A stretch of 64,000 bases of DNA from Streptococcus bovimastitidis (GTDB lineage Bacteria > Bacillota > Bacilli > Lactobacillales > Streptococcaceae), in the NCBI RefSeq assembly GCF_001885095.1, contig NZ_LZDD01000002.1, forward strand, positions 62,001 through 126,000. The letters run 5' to 3'. Shown here piece by piece: positions 18,443 through 27,428 of this stretch (positions are counted from its first letter, which is position 1; each line of letters opens with the position of its first letter). The position numbers were made by a program, and so were the translations under genes. Below the pieces are notes generated by a model. That model had not been told where the DNA came from. It did not search any database and saw only the letters and a list, made by a program, of their open reading frames with translations.

Positions 18443-20917
18443 TTGAATTATTTATTGGAAAATATTAATAAATCTATAGAAAAAATCAGGCAATTTAGCC
18501 AAATTAAAGATTTCTATCTAACCGTAATTTTGCTATTAACCTTCTGTCTTCTTGCTAACATATTAAGTTACAACGCCTTCGCTAACCTCCACATTGGCCA
18601 GCTTGATTTCATATCAATCGAATGGCGTTTAATTCTTTGCTTACTCATTAGCCTTCTCATAAATCAGTTTCTAAACCTCACTTATTTTTTGAAAATGGTC
18701 ATAACATACTTGCTCTATTGTGGTACACACTATTTTCTTAAAATGACATTAAGGTTAAACGACCCAACCTTTATGTGGCAAGAATTTACTGACTTCTGGC
18801 AATACAACTCGCTAAAATGGATAGGATTGATTCTTTGCTTTGCCTTTGGTCTGAAATTTCTAACAAACAGAATTAGTTTTTTTAAGAAAGTAAGTTTAAG
18901 TAATACTTCTTTACTCCAAAATGTTTCCTTAGGACAAACCTTTACTCTCTTAACATTGACCTCTCCTCTCTTTCTAGAGCGCTTATCAGAAAACACTTTA
19001 TTACCCGTTTCAGAATTAAGAGTTCCTAATTTAAATCATAATGTTTGGCAATACACATTAACATTTTATTTCTTAAGCACTATAGTAACTTTACTAATTG
19101 CCCATATGATAGAGGACTTCAGGCAAAACCAATCCGGTATATCCTCGCTCCTATCAACAAGCATCATCTTTGCAATTATTTCAAATTACTTTATTCAAGT
19201 TGGTATTACTGATAAGGGTAGTCACTATCATTATTTCATCGCCCCAGGGGCTACTATTTTACAGATTATTCTTTTAACTTTACTTTTTATTATTCCTTAT
19301 CTCATCGTTAATCGTTATATACCTGCAACACTTTTAAATCTCATATTAGCAGCTAGTTTTTCACTTATAAATGCATTGAAATTTGAAGCTCGCCAAGAAC
19401 CTTTTATTGTATCGGATTTAATTTGGATAAAGGATATCCAGTTTTTTAAAGATTATATTTCTTTTAAAGCCCTTATTTCTATCGTAATTTTGTTAGCTTT
19501 AATTAGTTTAATTTTAAAATTCACCTATAAAAAATTACTTTGGAGCCCACTTTTTAAAACAATTACATCTCAAGTTTCTTTTATTATCATTTTCTTCAGT
19601 TTATTTTTTAGTGGTGCTAACTTTATCAAAAAACATGCTAATAGCCCATTTCCAGCAGGTATTCCAGTTTTATCATCGGTTTATAATTTTTATGATGTGA
19701 ATTGGTTAGGCATTAATGCCAACGCACGCTTCCAATCCTTGTCATATGTTTGGCTCAAATCGCTTACAGTAGATAAGATGAAAATGCCTAAAGGTTATAG
19801 TCATCAAAAAATTGAAGAAATCTACCTTAAATATTATGATCTTTCACAAACGATTAATAAAAATAGAAAATCAAACATAGACGATCAAACCATTATCTAT
19901 GTCTTAAGCGAAAGCCTTGCAAACCCACTTCATTTAGATGGCATTGAATCTTCAACAAATCCATTAGAAAATATCGACCAGCTAAAAAAAGACACAACAA
20001 GTGGCATGATGATTTCTGACGGTTATGGCGGAGGTACTGCTAATATGGAATTTCAAAGCATAACTGGATTGAACATGACCAGTTTTTCTTCAAATGTAAC
20101 TGTACTAAACTCAGAAATATTTCCAAATATGGATTATGTACCGTCTATCAGCCATTTTTACAAACCCCAAAATCGAATTGTCATTCACTTAGACAATGCT
20201 CATAACTACAATCGAACTGCAGTTTACGGTAAATTGAATTTTAATAAATTCATTGCAAAAGATGGCTCAGCTGATAACCCAAAGTCCATCAAACCATATG
20301 GTCAATATCCTAGTGACCAATCTACCTATCAAAATATCATCAATCAATTAGATGACAAAGAAAATAAATTTATTTATGCAATAACAATGCAAAATCATGG
20401 TCCTTATAATGCTAACGGTGCCAGTGCCAGCTACGCAATTAAAGGTGAAAATTTCTCAGAAGTAGAAAATCGACGTCTCCAAGATTACACCAATAGACTT
20501 GCTGAGACAGATCGTGCTACCTCTGACTTTTTCGAAAAATTAAGTCAGATGAAAAAACCAATTACAGTCGTCTTTTATGGCGATCATTTACCAGGCTTAT
20601 ACCCAAATAGTTTTTTTAAAACAAGTGACAATCGAAAAAAAGCAACTGATTATTTCATTTGGTCAAATCAGGAGAATTTTGAAAAACAAAACTTCCCTAC
20701 TGTACGGTCAAATGATTTCCCTGCACTTCTTTTCGAAAATACAAAGAGCAAACTATCACCCTATTATGCACTGCTTTCAAAAAACTTACCATCTGAAGAT
20801 TTTATCATTGATAAAAAGGCTGCCGAAGACTTAAAATATATTCAATATGACATTACTGTTGGAAAGAATCACATCAAAAAACATTCTGATTTTTTCTCTA
20901 TTCCAACCAAAGATTAA
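18443..20917 (+). CDS. Membrane-bound sulfatase-fold phosphoglycerol transferase (LtaS/MdoB-like)
   Basis: An 824-residue polytopic protein. The first 400 or so residues hold about ten hydrophobic segments; the rest is an extracellular alkaline-phosphatase/sulfatase domain. The nucleophile is Thr532 in GYGGGTANMEF, close to the MdoB/LtaS pattern; metal ligands include the Glu in VLSESLANP and Asp714/His715 in FYGDHLPG. Such enzymes transfer glycerol phosphate from phosphatidylglycerol to teichoic acid or a wall polysaccharide (compare LtaS, GacH); the acceptor here is unknown. Start is a TTG behind AAAGGG. TATAAT at 18404-18409 is a likely -10. The gene diverges from rimP and has a perfect terminator. 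Confidence 0.85.
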   Translation: MNYLLENINKSIEKIRQFSQIKDFYLTVILLLTFCLLANILSYNAFANLHIGQLDFISIEWRLILCLLISLLINQFLNLTYFLKMVITYLLYCGTHYFLKMTLRLNDPTFMWQEFTDFWQYNSLKWIGLILCFAFGLKFLTNRISFFKKVSLSNTSLLQNVSLGQTFTLLTLTSPLFLERLSENTLLPVSELRVPNLNHNVWQYTLTFYFLSTIVTLLIAHMIEDFRQNQSGISSLLSTSIIFAIISNYFIQVGITDKGSHYHYFIAPGATILQIILLTLLFIIPYLIVNRYIPATLLNLILAASFSLINALKFEARQEPFIVSDLIWIKDIQFFKDYISFKALISIVILLALISLILKFTYKKLLWSPLFKTITSQVSFIIIFFSLFFSGANFIKKHANSPFPAGIPVLSSVYNFYDVNWLGINANARFQSLSYVWLKSLTVDKMKMPKGYSHQKIEEIYLKYYDLSQTINKNRKSNIDDQTIIYVLSESLANPLHLDGIESSTNPLENIDQLKKDTTSGMMISDGYGGGTANMEFQSITGLNMTSFSSNVTVLNSEIFPNMDYVPSISHFYKPQNRIVIHLDNAHNYNRTAVYGKLNFNKFIAKDGSADNPKSIKPYGQYPSDQSTYQNIINQLDDKENKFIYAITMQNHGPYNANGASASYAIKGENFSEVENRRLQDYTNRLAETDRATSDFFEKLSQMKKPITVVFYGDHLPGLYPNSFFKTSDNRKKATDYFIWSNQENFEKQNFPTVRSNDFPALLFENTKSKLSPYYALLSKNLPSEDFIIDKKAAEDLKYIQYDITVGKNHIKKHSDFFSIPTKD

Positions 20918-20926
20918 GTATATTTG

Positions 20927-20960
20927 AAAAGGCATGAAATCTTCTGATTTCATGCCTTTT
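20927..20960 (+). terminator. Terminator of the phosphoglycerol-transferase gene
   Basis: A perfect 15-base inverted repeat starting AAAAGGCATG with a 4-base TTCT loop and flanking T/A runs. It can work in both directions and lies 10 bases past the stop codon and 11 bases from the tRNA gene 3' end. Confidence 0.93.
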
Positions 20961-20971
20961 CTCATTATGAA

Positions 20972-21057
20972 GGAGAGGAGGGGATTCGAACCCCCGAGCC
21001 CCGTTAAGGACTACACGCTTTCCAAGCGTGCGCACTCGGCCACTATGCGACCTCTCC
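20972..21057 (-). tRNA. tRNA-Ser (anticodon GGA)
   Basis: 86 bases on the minus strand. Acceptor arms GGAGAGG and CCTCTCC pair perfectly; the anticodon loop is TTGGAAA (anticodon GGA, reading UCC/UCU); there is a long variable arm as in class II tRNAs and a GGTTCGAATC T-loop. CCA is not encoded. It lies between the terminator at 20927 and trmB. Confidence 0.96.
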
Positions 21058-21091
21058 ATAAAAGGAAGTTGCTAGCAACTTCACTAATCAT

Positions 21092-21727
21092 CTAAAATTG
21101 TGCTTCTACCCGGTAGATAACTTGACCTTTATTAGCAAATTTTGCTTCATATTCAGTCATGACGTTACCTTCATAATCACTGGCATGTAAATCTAGCCAA
21201 ACTTGTTTCAGGGTCATTCCGTATTGAGAGAAACTTGCTAAACTATATTCAAACAAGCCACGATTATCCGTTTTGAAATGAATTTGACCATGCTCTGGTA
21301 AAATCTCTTCATATGTTTTTAGAAAGTCTTTATAAGTTAAACGGCGTTTTTCATGTCTTGATTTGGGCCAAGGGTCGGAAAAATTAAGATAAAGGAGATC
21401 AATTTCACCTTCTTCAAAATAATTAGTTAAGCTTGAACCATCAACACGAAGCAAACGGACATTTGGTAGTTGACTCTCTAAAACTTTGTCTAATGCATAG
21501 CTGAGAACAGATAATTGAATATCAATCCCAATATAATTGATATGTGGATTTTGACGGGCCATACCGGTAATAAAGCCGCCTTTTCCAGAACCAACTTCGA
21601 TATGAATGGGATTCTGATTTCCAAAAACTTGCTGCCATTTTCCTTTAGCAGTTTCGGGCTCTAATATAACATATTGTGGGTTGTTTTCCAAGTGCTCCTC
21701 AGCACCTTTTCGTTTACGAACTCGCAT
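21092..21727 (-). CDS. trmB: tRNA (guanine-N7-)-methyltransferase TrmB
   Basis: A 211-residue SAM-dependent enzyme that makes m7G46 in tRNA variable loops. It has the opening [13 protein letters not shown], the SAM motif [15 protein letters not shown], and the [16 protein letters not shown] motif that defines TrmB. It follows ccrZ without a gap (the start codon is adjacent to the ccrZ stop), the usual streptococcal pairing. Confidence 0.96.
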   Translation of the reverse strand: MRVRKRKGAEEHLENNPQYVILEPETAKGKWQQVFGNQNPIHIEVGSGKGGFITGMARQNPHINYIGIDIQLSVLSYALDKVLESQLPNVRLLRVDGSSLTNYFEEGEIDLLYLNFSDPWPKSRHEKRRLTYKDFLKTYEEILPEHGQIHFKTDNRGLFEYSLASFSQYGMTLKQVWLDLHASDYEGNVMTEYEAKFANKGQVIYRVEAQF

Positions 21728-22519
21728 TTATAACTTTCTAAAACTATCTTTAAATTTACGTAGAGCGTAAATTTCCTGATTCACATGTTCCATATCACGC
21801 TTATCAAAACATCTAAGGATTTGTGTCAAATAAGAAAGTTGACCATACCAAAAAATCTTGCTCATGACCTTATCATTATTTTTATAGCCATAATATGATA
21901 ACCATTCTGGCCAACGTGACCGCGGAATATAGTGGCTTAACAAATAAGCAACATCATACATACGATCCGTTAATCTAACAGAATCCCAGTCACAAAGGTA
22001 AATCATTCCACTTGTAGTGATGACCCAGTTACTGTGTTTGATATCACCATGAACAATTGTTGCAACTTCTGTCCGAAACTCTGGTAAGCTTCTTTTCAAC
22101 TCCTTAACAACACTTTGCAGGTAAGAGTTTTGTTGAATTTGTAATGGTGCATTTTTTTCAAAGTCAGCAACTAAATCATATGGGTTTTCAATTTTGTAGT
22201 TTAATTGCAAGAGTTGGTTGACCAATTGTTTTGACTTATGTAAGCGTAATAAAATATGAATAATTTGTTTACTATTCATATCTTGCTTACTTAAAATACG
22301 ACCATCTAACCACTCTTGTGCACTCATCATATCGCCATTACCTAAGCGTTTCGCCCAGAGTAATTGTGGAGCAATTTGCTCTTTTGATAAGGCTGGTAAG
22401 ATTGGGGTAGTATTTAATTTAATAAAAACGTTATCACCATTTGGGTATGTGCCTTTGTAGGCCTTTCCACTATTTCCACGTAAGGGCGTTAATCTTAAAT
22501 CATCATCAGTTACTGTCAT
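21728..22519 (-). CDS. ccrZ: Cell-cycle regulator CcrZ (phosphotransferase-like)
   Basis: A 263-residue protein with an aminoglycoside-phosphotransferase/choline-kinase fold. Catalytic features are VHGDIKHSNW (Asp159 base, Asn164) and LCDWDS (metal Asp177/179). CcrZ in S. pneumoniae links division to replication initiation through DnaA, probably with FtsZ at midcell. The pairing with trmB and tRNA-proximal position match the pneumococcal locus. A small-sugar kinase activity is reported for the family; the substrate cannot be told from sequence. Confidence 0.88.
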   Translation of the reverse strand: MTVTDDDLRLTPLRGNSGKAYKGTYPNGDNVFIKLNTTPILPALSKEQIAPQLLWAKRLGNGDMMSAQEWLDGRILSKQDMNSKQIIHILLRLHKSKQLVNQLLQLNYKIENPYDLVADFEKNAPLQIQQNSYLQSVVKELKRSLPEFRTEVATIVHGDIKHSNWVITTSGMIYLCDWDSVRLTDRMYDVAYLLSHYIPRSRWPEWLSYYGYKNNDKVMSKIFWYGQLSYLTQILRCFDKRDMEHVNQEIYALRKFKDSFRKL

Positions 22520-22579
22520 TCTATCGCCCTCCTTTTCTATTTCAAATCACTTATTCCTATTTTACTTGTTTTGTCTGAC

Positions 22580-23614
22580 TTAGTCAATCATGTTCTTAAT
22601 CTTGTAAGGGATATAGACTAGGGTTAGAAAGAGGATTGTTACCACTATCCCAACCAAGACGATTATGCTGCGGCAAAAGAGTAATTGTAAAACTAGTGAA
22701 ACTCCTGCTAGTAATCTCAAAAAATAGAATAGATTTGTTTTCTTCAATTTATTATTTACTGGGTATAATTGGCCTAAATAGAAATAATCATAATAATGGT
22801 AAAGCGCTAATAGCTGAAAATACAGGAGATACGTCCAAACAAAGTTAAGGCCTATTGCTAAATAATGATTTTTGATAAAAATCAAACTCAGGCAGCTCAA
22901 CAAACTTAAGCGGATAAATAATCCCAGGTAATCTGAACCTCTCAAAAAGGACCTTAAATAGAGATTTGTCCATAAATACTGAGATTTTTTGGGAAATGCC
23001 TTAGTTATGGGGTTTAGATATTTGCGCTCTTTAAATGTTCCTGAAATGCCTTTAACATTTGTAAAAAGAGCATAGAATTTCAGGATTCCTTGTTGTCGTG
23101 CTAATTCATAGGCGATAGCTTGGTCCCACTTCAACCGACCATCCTCTAGTAAAGCGCTAGCCTTTCTTTGCTGGATAAACCATTTAAGGCAAATAAACAG
23201 GACTAATAAGGCTAAAAAGGCCACTATTGCCAAACCTAGTTTGGCCATCAAAGGATAGAGTAAGGTTAACAGTCCAAGACTAATACTAGTCCAGAGGAAA
23301 TAGGACCTTTTTGCAGCTTCTTTTAGATGACTAATAATGCAAGCTTCTTGTCTTAATAAATAATGACGATCAGCTGGCTCAAGATAGCTTGCTGGTTTGC
23401 CAATAGCTAACAAAATCAGGTAGACTGCTACTAAAAATAGAATAATAGGATAATGATTTTTTGGGAAATGCTTGAGAATTTGGCTATATTGGAAGAGGAT
23501 AAAGCCTAATAAGAAGATTAAGACCAGGATAAAATGATCATTTAAAACATAGGGTAAATATTTACGATGTAAGGCTAAAAATGCGCTTTGACGTTGCTTG
23601 AATAACTCTTTCAT
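22580..23614 (-). CDS. ecsB: ABC transporter permease, EcsB family
   Basis: A 344-residue integral membrane protein with about eight hydrophobic segments in two clusters, beginning MKELFKQRQSAFLALHRKYLPYVLNDHF, the EcsB pattern. It partners the ATPase encoded immediately upstream (one-base gap). In B. subtilis and staphylococci EcsAB affects protein secretion and intramembrane proteolysis by RasP, possibly by exporting peptide fragments. The transported substrate is unproven. Confidence 0.85.
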   Translation of the reverse strand: MKELFKQRQSAFLALHRKYLPYVLNDHFILVLIFLLGFILFQYSQILKHFPKNHYPIILFLVAVYLILLAIGKPASYLEPADRHYLLRQEACIISHLKEAAKRSYFLWTSISLGLLTLLYPLMAKLGLAIVAFLALLVLFICLKWFIQQRKASALLEDGRLKWDQAIAYELARQQGILKFYALFTNVKGISGTFKERKYLNPITKAFPKKSQYLWTNLYLRSFLRGSDYLGLFIRLSLLSCLSLIFIKNHYLAIGLNFVWTYLLYFQLLALYHYYDYFYLGQLYPVNNKLKKTNLFYFLRLLAGVSLVLQLLFCRSIIVLVGIVVTILFLTLVYIPYKIKNMID

Positions 23615-23615
23615 A

Positions 23616-24341
23616 TTATACCTCTTTAGTTAGAGCTAAATAGATATCATTCAAGCTAGCTTCTTTATTCCCAAAACTTTGTCGCAACTCTGCCAATGTT
23701 CCTTGTGCTCGGATTTGTCCCTGATGGAGTATAACAAAAGCATCACACATTTTTTCTGCTGAGTCCAAGACATGAGTACTCATTAATATAGACTTGCCTT
23801 TTGCTTTTTCTACTTCGAGATAGGCAATTAAATCTGAAATTGCTAACGGATCCAAACCTAAAAAGGGTTCGTCTAAGATAAAAAGACTTGGGTCGATGAT
23901 AAAGGCACAGATGATCATAACCTTCTGTTTCATCCCTTTAGAGAATTGGCTTGGGAACCAATCTAATCTGTCTGACAAACGATAGGTTTCTAGTAAAGGT
24001 TTAGCTTTTTTGAATGCTTCTTGGACGTCGATATCATAGGCCATAGCAACAGTTTCAATATGTTCAGCTAGTGTTAATTCTTCATACAAGCTAGGTGTTT
24101 CAGGAATAAATCCAATCTTTTTACGATAGGCTGCTATATCTTCATCGAGTGATAAGCCATCGATGGTAATTTTACCTTTATATGGCCGTAATAGCCCGAT
24201 GATTTCGTTAATGGTTGTTGATTTACCAGCTCCATTAAGACCAATCAAACCTACAAGCTGACCATCTTGAACGGAAAAAGAAATATCTTTCAATACAGGA
24301 ATGTTAAGATAACCTCCTGTTAAATTTTCAATTTTTAACAT
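23616..24341 (-). CDS. ecsA: ABC transporter ATP-binding protein, EcsA family
   Basis: A 241-residue nucleotide-binding subunit. Walker A is GLNGAGKST (about residue 34), the signature is QFSKGMKQK, Walker B is LFILDEPFLGLDP, and the H-loop is MSTHVLD. A good extended -10 (TGTTATAAT on the minus strand, 24385-24377) lies about 35 bases upstream of the ATG. It is transcribed together with ecsB and divergently from hit, an arrangement shared by several Firmicutes. Confidence 0.9.
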   Translation of the reverse strand: MLKIENLTGGYLNIPVLKDISFSVQDGQLVGLIGLNGAGKSTTINEIIGLLRPYKGKITIDGLSLDEDIAAYRKKIGFIPETPSLYEELTLAEHIETVAMAYDIDVQEAFKKAKPLLETYRLSDRLDWFPSQFSKGMKQKVMIICAFIIDPSLFILDEPFLGLDPLAISDLIAYLEVEKAKGKSILMSTHVLDSAEKMCDAFVILHQGQIRAQGTLAELRQSFGNKEASLNDIYLALTKEV

Positions 24342-24376
24342 TTTTACTCTTTCTAGAATTGCTTTTGATGCTTACT

Positions 24377-24385
24377 ATTATAACA
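24377..24385 (-). promoter_or_regulatory. ecsA extended -10 promoter
   Basis: TGTTATAAT on the minus strand, with no convincing -35 at 17 bases. Position fits the ecsAB transcript. Confidence 0.55.
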
Positions 24386-24623
24386 AATTCTCTGTCAGAT
24401 AGTATATCGGAAGAAAGTCCAAGAATTTTAAGAATGGAAGATGGGTGAAGTTTTTGGGTAATTGATTCGGACTTCTAGTCTAAAAATAATAGTTCAGAAA
24501 ATTAAACTGAGCTCAACCTGCAAACCCTCGGAGAACTCAGCCTTTATTTTTTACCAAGTTACTTGTTCTTGTTACGCAACTAACTTTTGTAACTGAAGCT
24601 TTTAGATGAGACATCTTATTTAA
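24386..24623. other. Gene-free divergent region between ecsA and hit
   Basis: No protein-coding feature is supported here. A weak inverted repeat CTGAG...CTCAG (about 24508-24541) is followed on the plus strand by CCTTTATTTTTT and could be a terminator without an obvious transcript to end. A second imperfect repeat AGTTAC...GTAACT lies at about 24559-24595. Confidence 0.35.
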
Positions 24624-24652
24624 TTGAAGTGCTTGCAAAAAAAAGGTAAAAT
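24624..24652 (+). promoter_or_regulatory. Promoter for the small ORF and hit
   Basis: TTGAAG (24624-24629), 17 bases, TAAAAT (24647-24652). The expected start point falls at about 24659, immediately before the AAGGAG of the 28-codon ORF. Confidence 0.6.
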
Positions 24653-24672
24653 AATCTCAAAGGAGATTTGCC

Positions 24673-24759
24673 ATGACAAAACTAGTGAAAATAACAATTC
24701 TGATCTCCCTTGCTTATGGTAGTGGACTAATTGGGCGGCACTGTAAGAAAGTGTCCTAA
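24673..24759 (+). CDS. Possible 28-residue hydrophobic peptide upstream of hit
   Basis: ATG at 24673 follows CAAAGGAGATTTGCC, a strong ribosome site with normal spacing, and is the first start codon after the promoter at 24624-24652. The peptide is MTKLVKITILIS then LAYGSGLIGRHC and KKVS: basic start, hydrophobic middle, basic Cys-containing tail. I do not recognise it. It could be a translated leader peptide for hit, a small membrane peptide, or the remnant of a larger gene. Only the signal context supports it. Confidence 0.4.
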   Translation: MTKLVKITILISLAYGSGLIGRHCKKVS

Positions 24760-24836
24760 TGAAGTCATTAGTCTTGCCCCTTGCAAAGTTAGATTTTTGC
24801 TCTGCTATTATTCTCAAAAAGAAAAGGAAAATTGAA

Positions 24837-25256
24837 ATGGATGATTGTATTTTTTGTAAAATTGTAAATGGAGAAATTCCAGCTTCAAAAATATATGAAG
24901 ACGACGATGTTTTGGCTTTTTTAGATATTTCACAAACAACTCCTGGTCATAGTTTGCTGATTCCTAAGAAACATGTTCGTAATGTCTTGGAGATGGATGC
25001 CGATACTGCTAGTCAAACTTTCTATCATCTCCCTAAGTTGGCTAGAGCTTTACAGAGTGCTACTAATGCTATTGGCATGAACATCGTCAACAATAACGAG
25101 GAGATTGCTGGTCAGACCGTTTTCCACGCGCATATCCACCTGGTTCCTCGATATAGTGAAACTGACGGAATAGTCATTCAATATACAACACATGAACCTG
25201 ACTTTGATAGATTGGCACAATTGGCGAATAAAATAAAAATGGAGGTTGGAGAATGA
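24837..25256 (+). CDS. hit: HIT family hydrolase
   Basis: A 139-residue histidine-triad nucleotide hydrolase of the HinT/Hit type. The start MDDCIFCKIVNGEIPASKIYED at 24837 is the family N-terminus; in-frame codons upstream overlap the 28-residue ORF. The catalytic HAHIHLVPR (HxHxH) lies near residue 100. Such enzymes cleave nucleoside phosphoramidates and adenylates. Divergent from ecsAB as in other Firmicutes; overlaps the next gene by 4 bases. Confidence 0.93.
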   Translation: MDDCIFCKIVNGEIPASKIYEDDDVLAFLDISQTTPGHSLLIPKKHVRNVLEMDADTASQTFYHLPKLARALQSATNAIGMNIVNNNEEIAGQTVFHAHIHLVPRYSETDGIVIQYTTHEPDFDRLAQLANKIKMEVGE

Positions 25257-25540
25257 AAGTTAAAGTATTTATCTTGGCGGGGTTAACCTCTTTTGCAGCC
25301 TACACCGCATATCAGAAACGTGATCAGATTAAATCTGGCCTAGCAGAAGCTAACAGTGAAAAAGATTTGATTCAGATGGATTTAGATAATATCAAAGTCA
25401 ATCTCAATCGGATTCAAACTGAGATTCAAAAAATTCAAAGTATTGGGGACGACTTGACTTACAAAGTTCGAGTTTTCAATCAAGACACTCAACCTAAAAT
25501 TAATCAAATCAAAGAACGCATGGAAAAGTATCAAAAATAA
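25253..25540 (+). CDS. Small membrane-anchored coiled-coil protein
   Basis: A 95-residue protein with an N-terminal hydrophobic segment (about 4-20, VFILAGLTSFAAYTAY) and a charged, heptad-like remainder rich in Asp, Lys, Gln and Ile, suggesting a coiled coil outside or against the membrane. It overlaps hit (ATGA), so it is co-translated. Streptococcal genomes commonly have a similar short protein after hit; its function is unknown to me. Confidence 0.75.
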   Translation: MKVKVFILAGLTSFAAYTAYQKRDQIKSGLAEANSEKDLIQMDLDNIKVNLNRIQTEIQKIQSIGDDLTYKVRVFNQDTQPKINQIKERMEKYQK

Positions 25541-25545
25541 GACTC

Positions 25546-25577
25546 AAAAAGCAGCGCTAAAAATAGCACTGCTTTTC
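25546..25577 (+). terminator. Terminator of the hit operon (bidirectional)
   Basis: AAAAGCAG...CTGCTTTT with an inner GCT/AGC pairing, followed by TTCTTT; it lies between two convergent genes and touches the stop region of the LCP gene. Confidence 0.85.
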
Positions 25578-25578
25578 T

Positions 25579-26895
25579 TTATGGAGTGGTAACTGTTCCA
25601 GTTCCAGCACTTGGTGCTGGTGTTACCGGTACTGTTGGAGTCGTCGGTGTTACTGGGACGTTTGTCGAATCACCATTTCCTGAGTAAGTACCAGAATTAG
25701 AACCAACAGCAGGGCTTGAAGCAGCAGGTGCACTACTTTCTGGTGGAATAATGGTAATGTTATTATCATAATTAGAATAATAGGTTCCATTAGAATCGCC
25801 TGAATATTGGCTATCTGAACCACTATCATTATTAGTTTCTCCAGATTTGGAAGCTTTGCTTTTACTTGTTTTAGCACTTACGCCATACAATTCCTCATAA
25901 GTAACAGCTGACGTTTTCAATTCAGTCACTTTACTTAGTCCTAATTGACGGCGAATGCGGTTTTGCACTTCTAATAAATGTTCTTCGGTTACAATTTGAT
26001 ATGAACCACCATCGGCCAAGGTGGCATCTACACCTTTTAATTGATAGGATTTTATATTTTTAAGAGAATCGGCATAGCCAAGTAAGTTAGGAATGGTATC
26101 GCTAGAAATCTCAATGTTGGTTTGCATGTTGTTGCTGACTGCGTGTAAGATTTTTCGGTAAGAACTAACACTATTGAGAGCTAGAATTTTCTTAATGACT
26201 TTCTGGATTACGATCCGTTGACGTTTTTGACGACCATAGTCGCCTTCTGGGTCATCATAGCGCATCCGGGCATATACTAATGCTTGCTCACCATTTACCT
26301 TATGTGTTCCTGGTTGAACTTTAGCCTGGTATTCTGGTTCGTTTTCTGAAATTGAAATGGGGAAATCAAATTCATTGGTTACAGTAATCCCACCAATTGC
26401 ATCAACTAAATCAATTAGGCCTTGCATATTAATACGAACATAATTATCAATCTTAATATTGAGCAAATCTTGAACTGTCATAATGGCCATTCGAGCGCCA
26501 CCGGCAGCATAGGCAGCATTGAGTTTAGCCTCAGCACCATCCATATTATTTGATTTGGGACCAGATAATTCCATCAAAATATCCCGTTCCAAACTGGTCA
26601 TGGTTGTTTTCTTTGTTTTCGGATTAATGGTCACTAAAATCATTGAATCACTATTACCTGACCATTTTGACTTACGCTCTGATGAACCCGTATCAACACC
26701 CATTAAGAGAATAGAAAAGGGCTTTGTTTGACTGATAGCAGTACTCTTTTTACCAGAGGTATTAAAATCTTTAAAGGTTTTTGCTAACTCACTAGTAGAA
26801 AAATTGTAGGCGCTTGTGGCATAGACCCCCAAGGCTACAATAGTTGTTAGGATGATTGTTAGAATCATCAAAAATATTTTTTTTCCGATTTTCAT
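25579..26895 (-). CDS. LytR-CpsA-Psr family protein (BrpA/LytR-like)
   Basis: A 438-residue LCP protein with one N-terminal transmembrane helix (about 7-27) and an extracellular LCP domain containing FSILLMGVDTGSSERK, DSMILVTINP, and the Arg-rich VYARMRYDDPEGDYGRQKRQR. Such proteins attach wall polysaccharides or teichoic acids from lipid carriers to peptidoglycan. After about residue 345 there is a Ser/Thr/Asn-rich, then Pro/Thr/Val-rich tail (VTPTTPTVPVTPAP), a wall-spanning-like extension. Follows the GNAT and tsaE genes, a common streptococcal order (tsaE-GNAT-lytR). Confidence 0.9.
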   Translation of the reverse strand: MKIGKKIFLMILTIILTTIVALGVYATSAYNFSTSELAKTFKDFNTSGKKSTAISQTKPFSILLMGVDTGSSERKSKWSGNSDSMILVTINPKTKKTTMTSLERDILMELSGPKSNNMDGAEAKLNAAYAAGGARMAIMTVQDLLNIKIDNYVRINMQGLIDLVDAIGGITVTNEFDFPISISENEPEYQAKVQPGTHKVNGEQALVYARMRYDDPEGDYGRQKRQRIVIQKVIKKILALNSVSSYRKILHAVSNNMQTNIEISSDTIPNLLGYADSLKNIKSYQLKGVDATLADGGSYQIVTEEHLLEVQNRIRRQLGLSKVTELKTSAVTYEELYGVSAKTSKSKASKSGETNNDSGSDSQYSGDSNGTYYSNYDNNITIIPPESSAPAASSPAVGSNSGTYSGNGDSTNVPVTPTTPTVPVTPAPSAGTGTVTTP

Positions 26896-26903
26896 GTATT
26901 TTT

Positions 26904-27428
26904 CTAATTTTCTAGTATTCTACCCATTAGATAGACATCTCGAAATTCTCCATCTTTAGTTTTAACAGCTAATTTTCGTTTTCCTTCAATTTCAAACCCA
27001 AATTTTTCATAAATGTGAATCGCTTTTTGATTTTCAACTTGAACTTCCAATTCAATTTTCTTTAAAAAATCTATTTCTATTGCCCAATCAATTGCAATAG
27101 CTAACAAATCTTGTCCCAAACCATAGCCTTGAAAAGGGGCTTTTATTGCTATAAAAAGCTCACCGATATGGTCGCTATCTGCTTGATGGCTATTAGAAAT
27201 ATTCAAGAGACCTACAGGATGATTATCTACTTTTAAAAGCAGACACAACTCCTTTGGACTCTCTGTGAGCTTTTCTAACTGTTCAGCTAAACGATTAATT
27301 GGAACAGAAATAAGAGATTCTGTTTCAGTAATAAAATCAGTCTCATTTGATAATTGTTTAATGAGCTCTTGTATTGCCGGGGCATCACTTGCTTGAGCCT
27401 CTTCAATAATAACATTTGCTTCAGGCAT
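26904..27428 (-). CDS. GNAT family N-acetyltransferase
   Basis: A 174-residue acetyltransferase with the GNAT acetyl-CoA region IGELFIAIKAPFQGYGLGQDLL and a C-terminal NQKAIHIYEKFGFEIEGKRK. The latter resembles the RimI/RimJ-like side of the family. It overlaps tsaE by 8 bases. The substrate (protein N-terminus or small molecule) cannot be told. Confidence 0.85.
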   Translation of the reverse strand: MPEANVIIEEAQASDAPAIQELIKQLSNETDFITETESLISVPINRLAEQLEKLTESPKELCLLLKVDNHPVGLLNISNSHQADSDHIGELFIAIKAPFQGYGLGQDLLAIAIDWAIEIDFLKKIELEVQVENQKAIHIYEKFGFEIEGKRKLAVKTKDGEFRDVYLMGRILEN

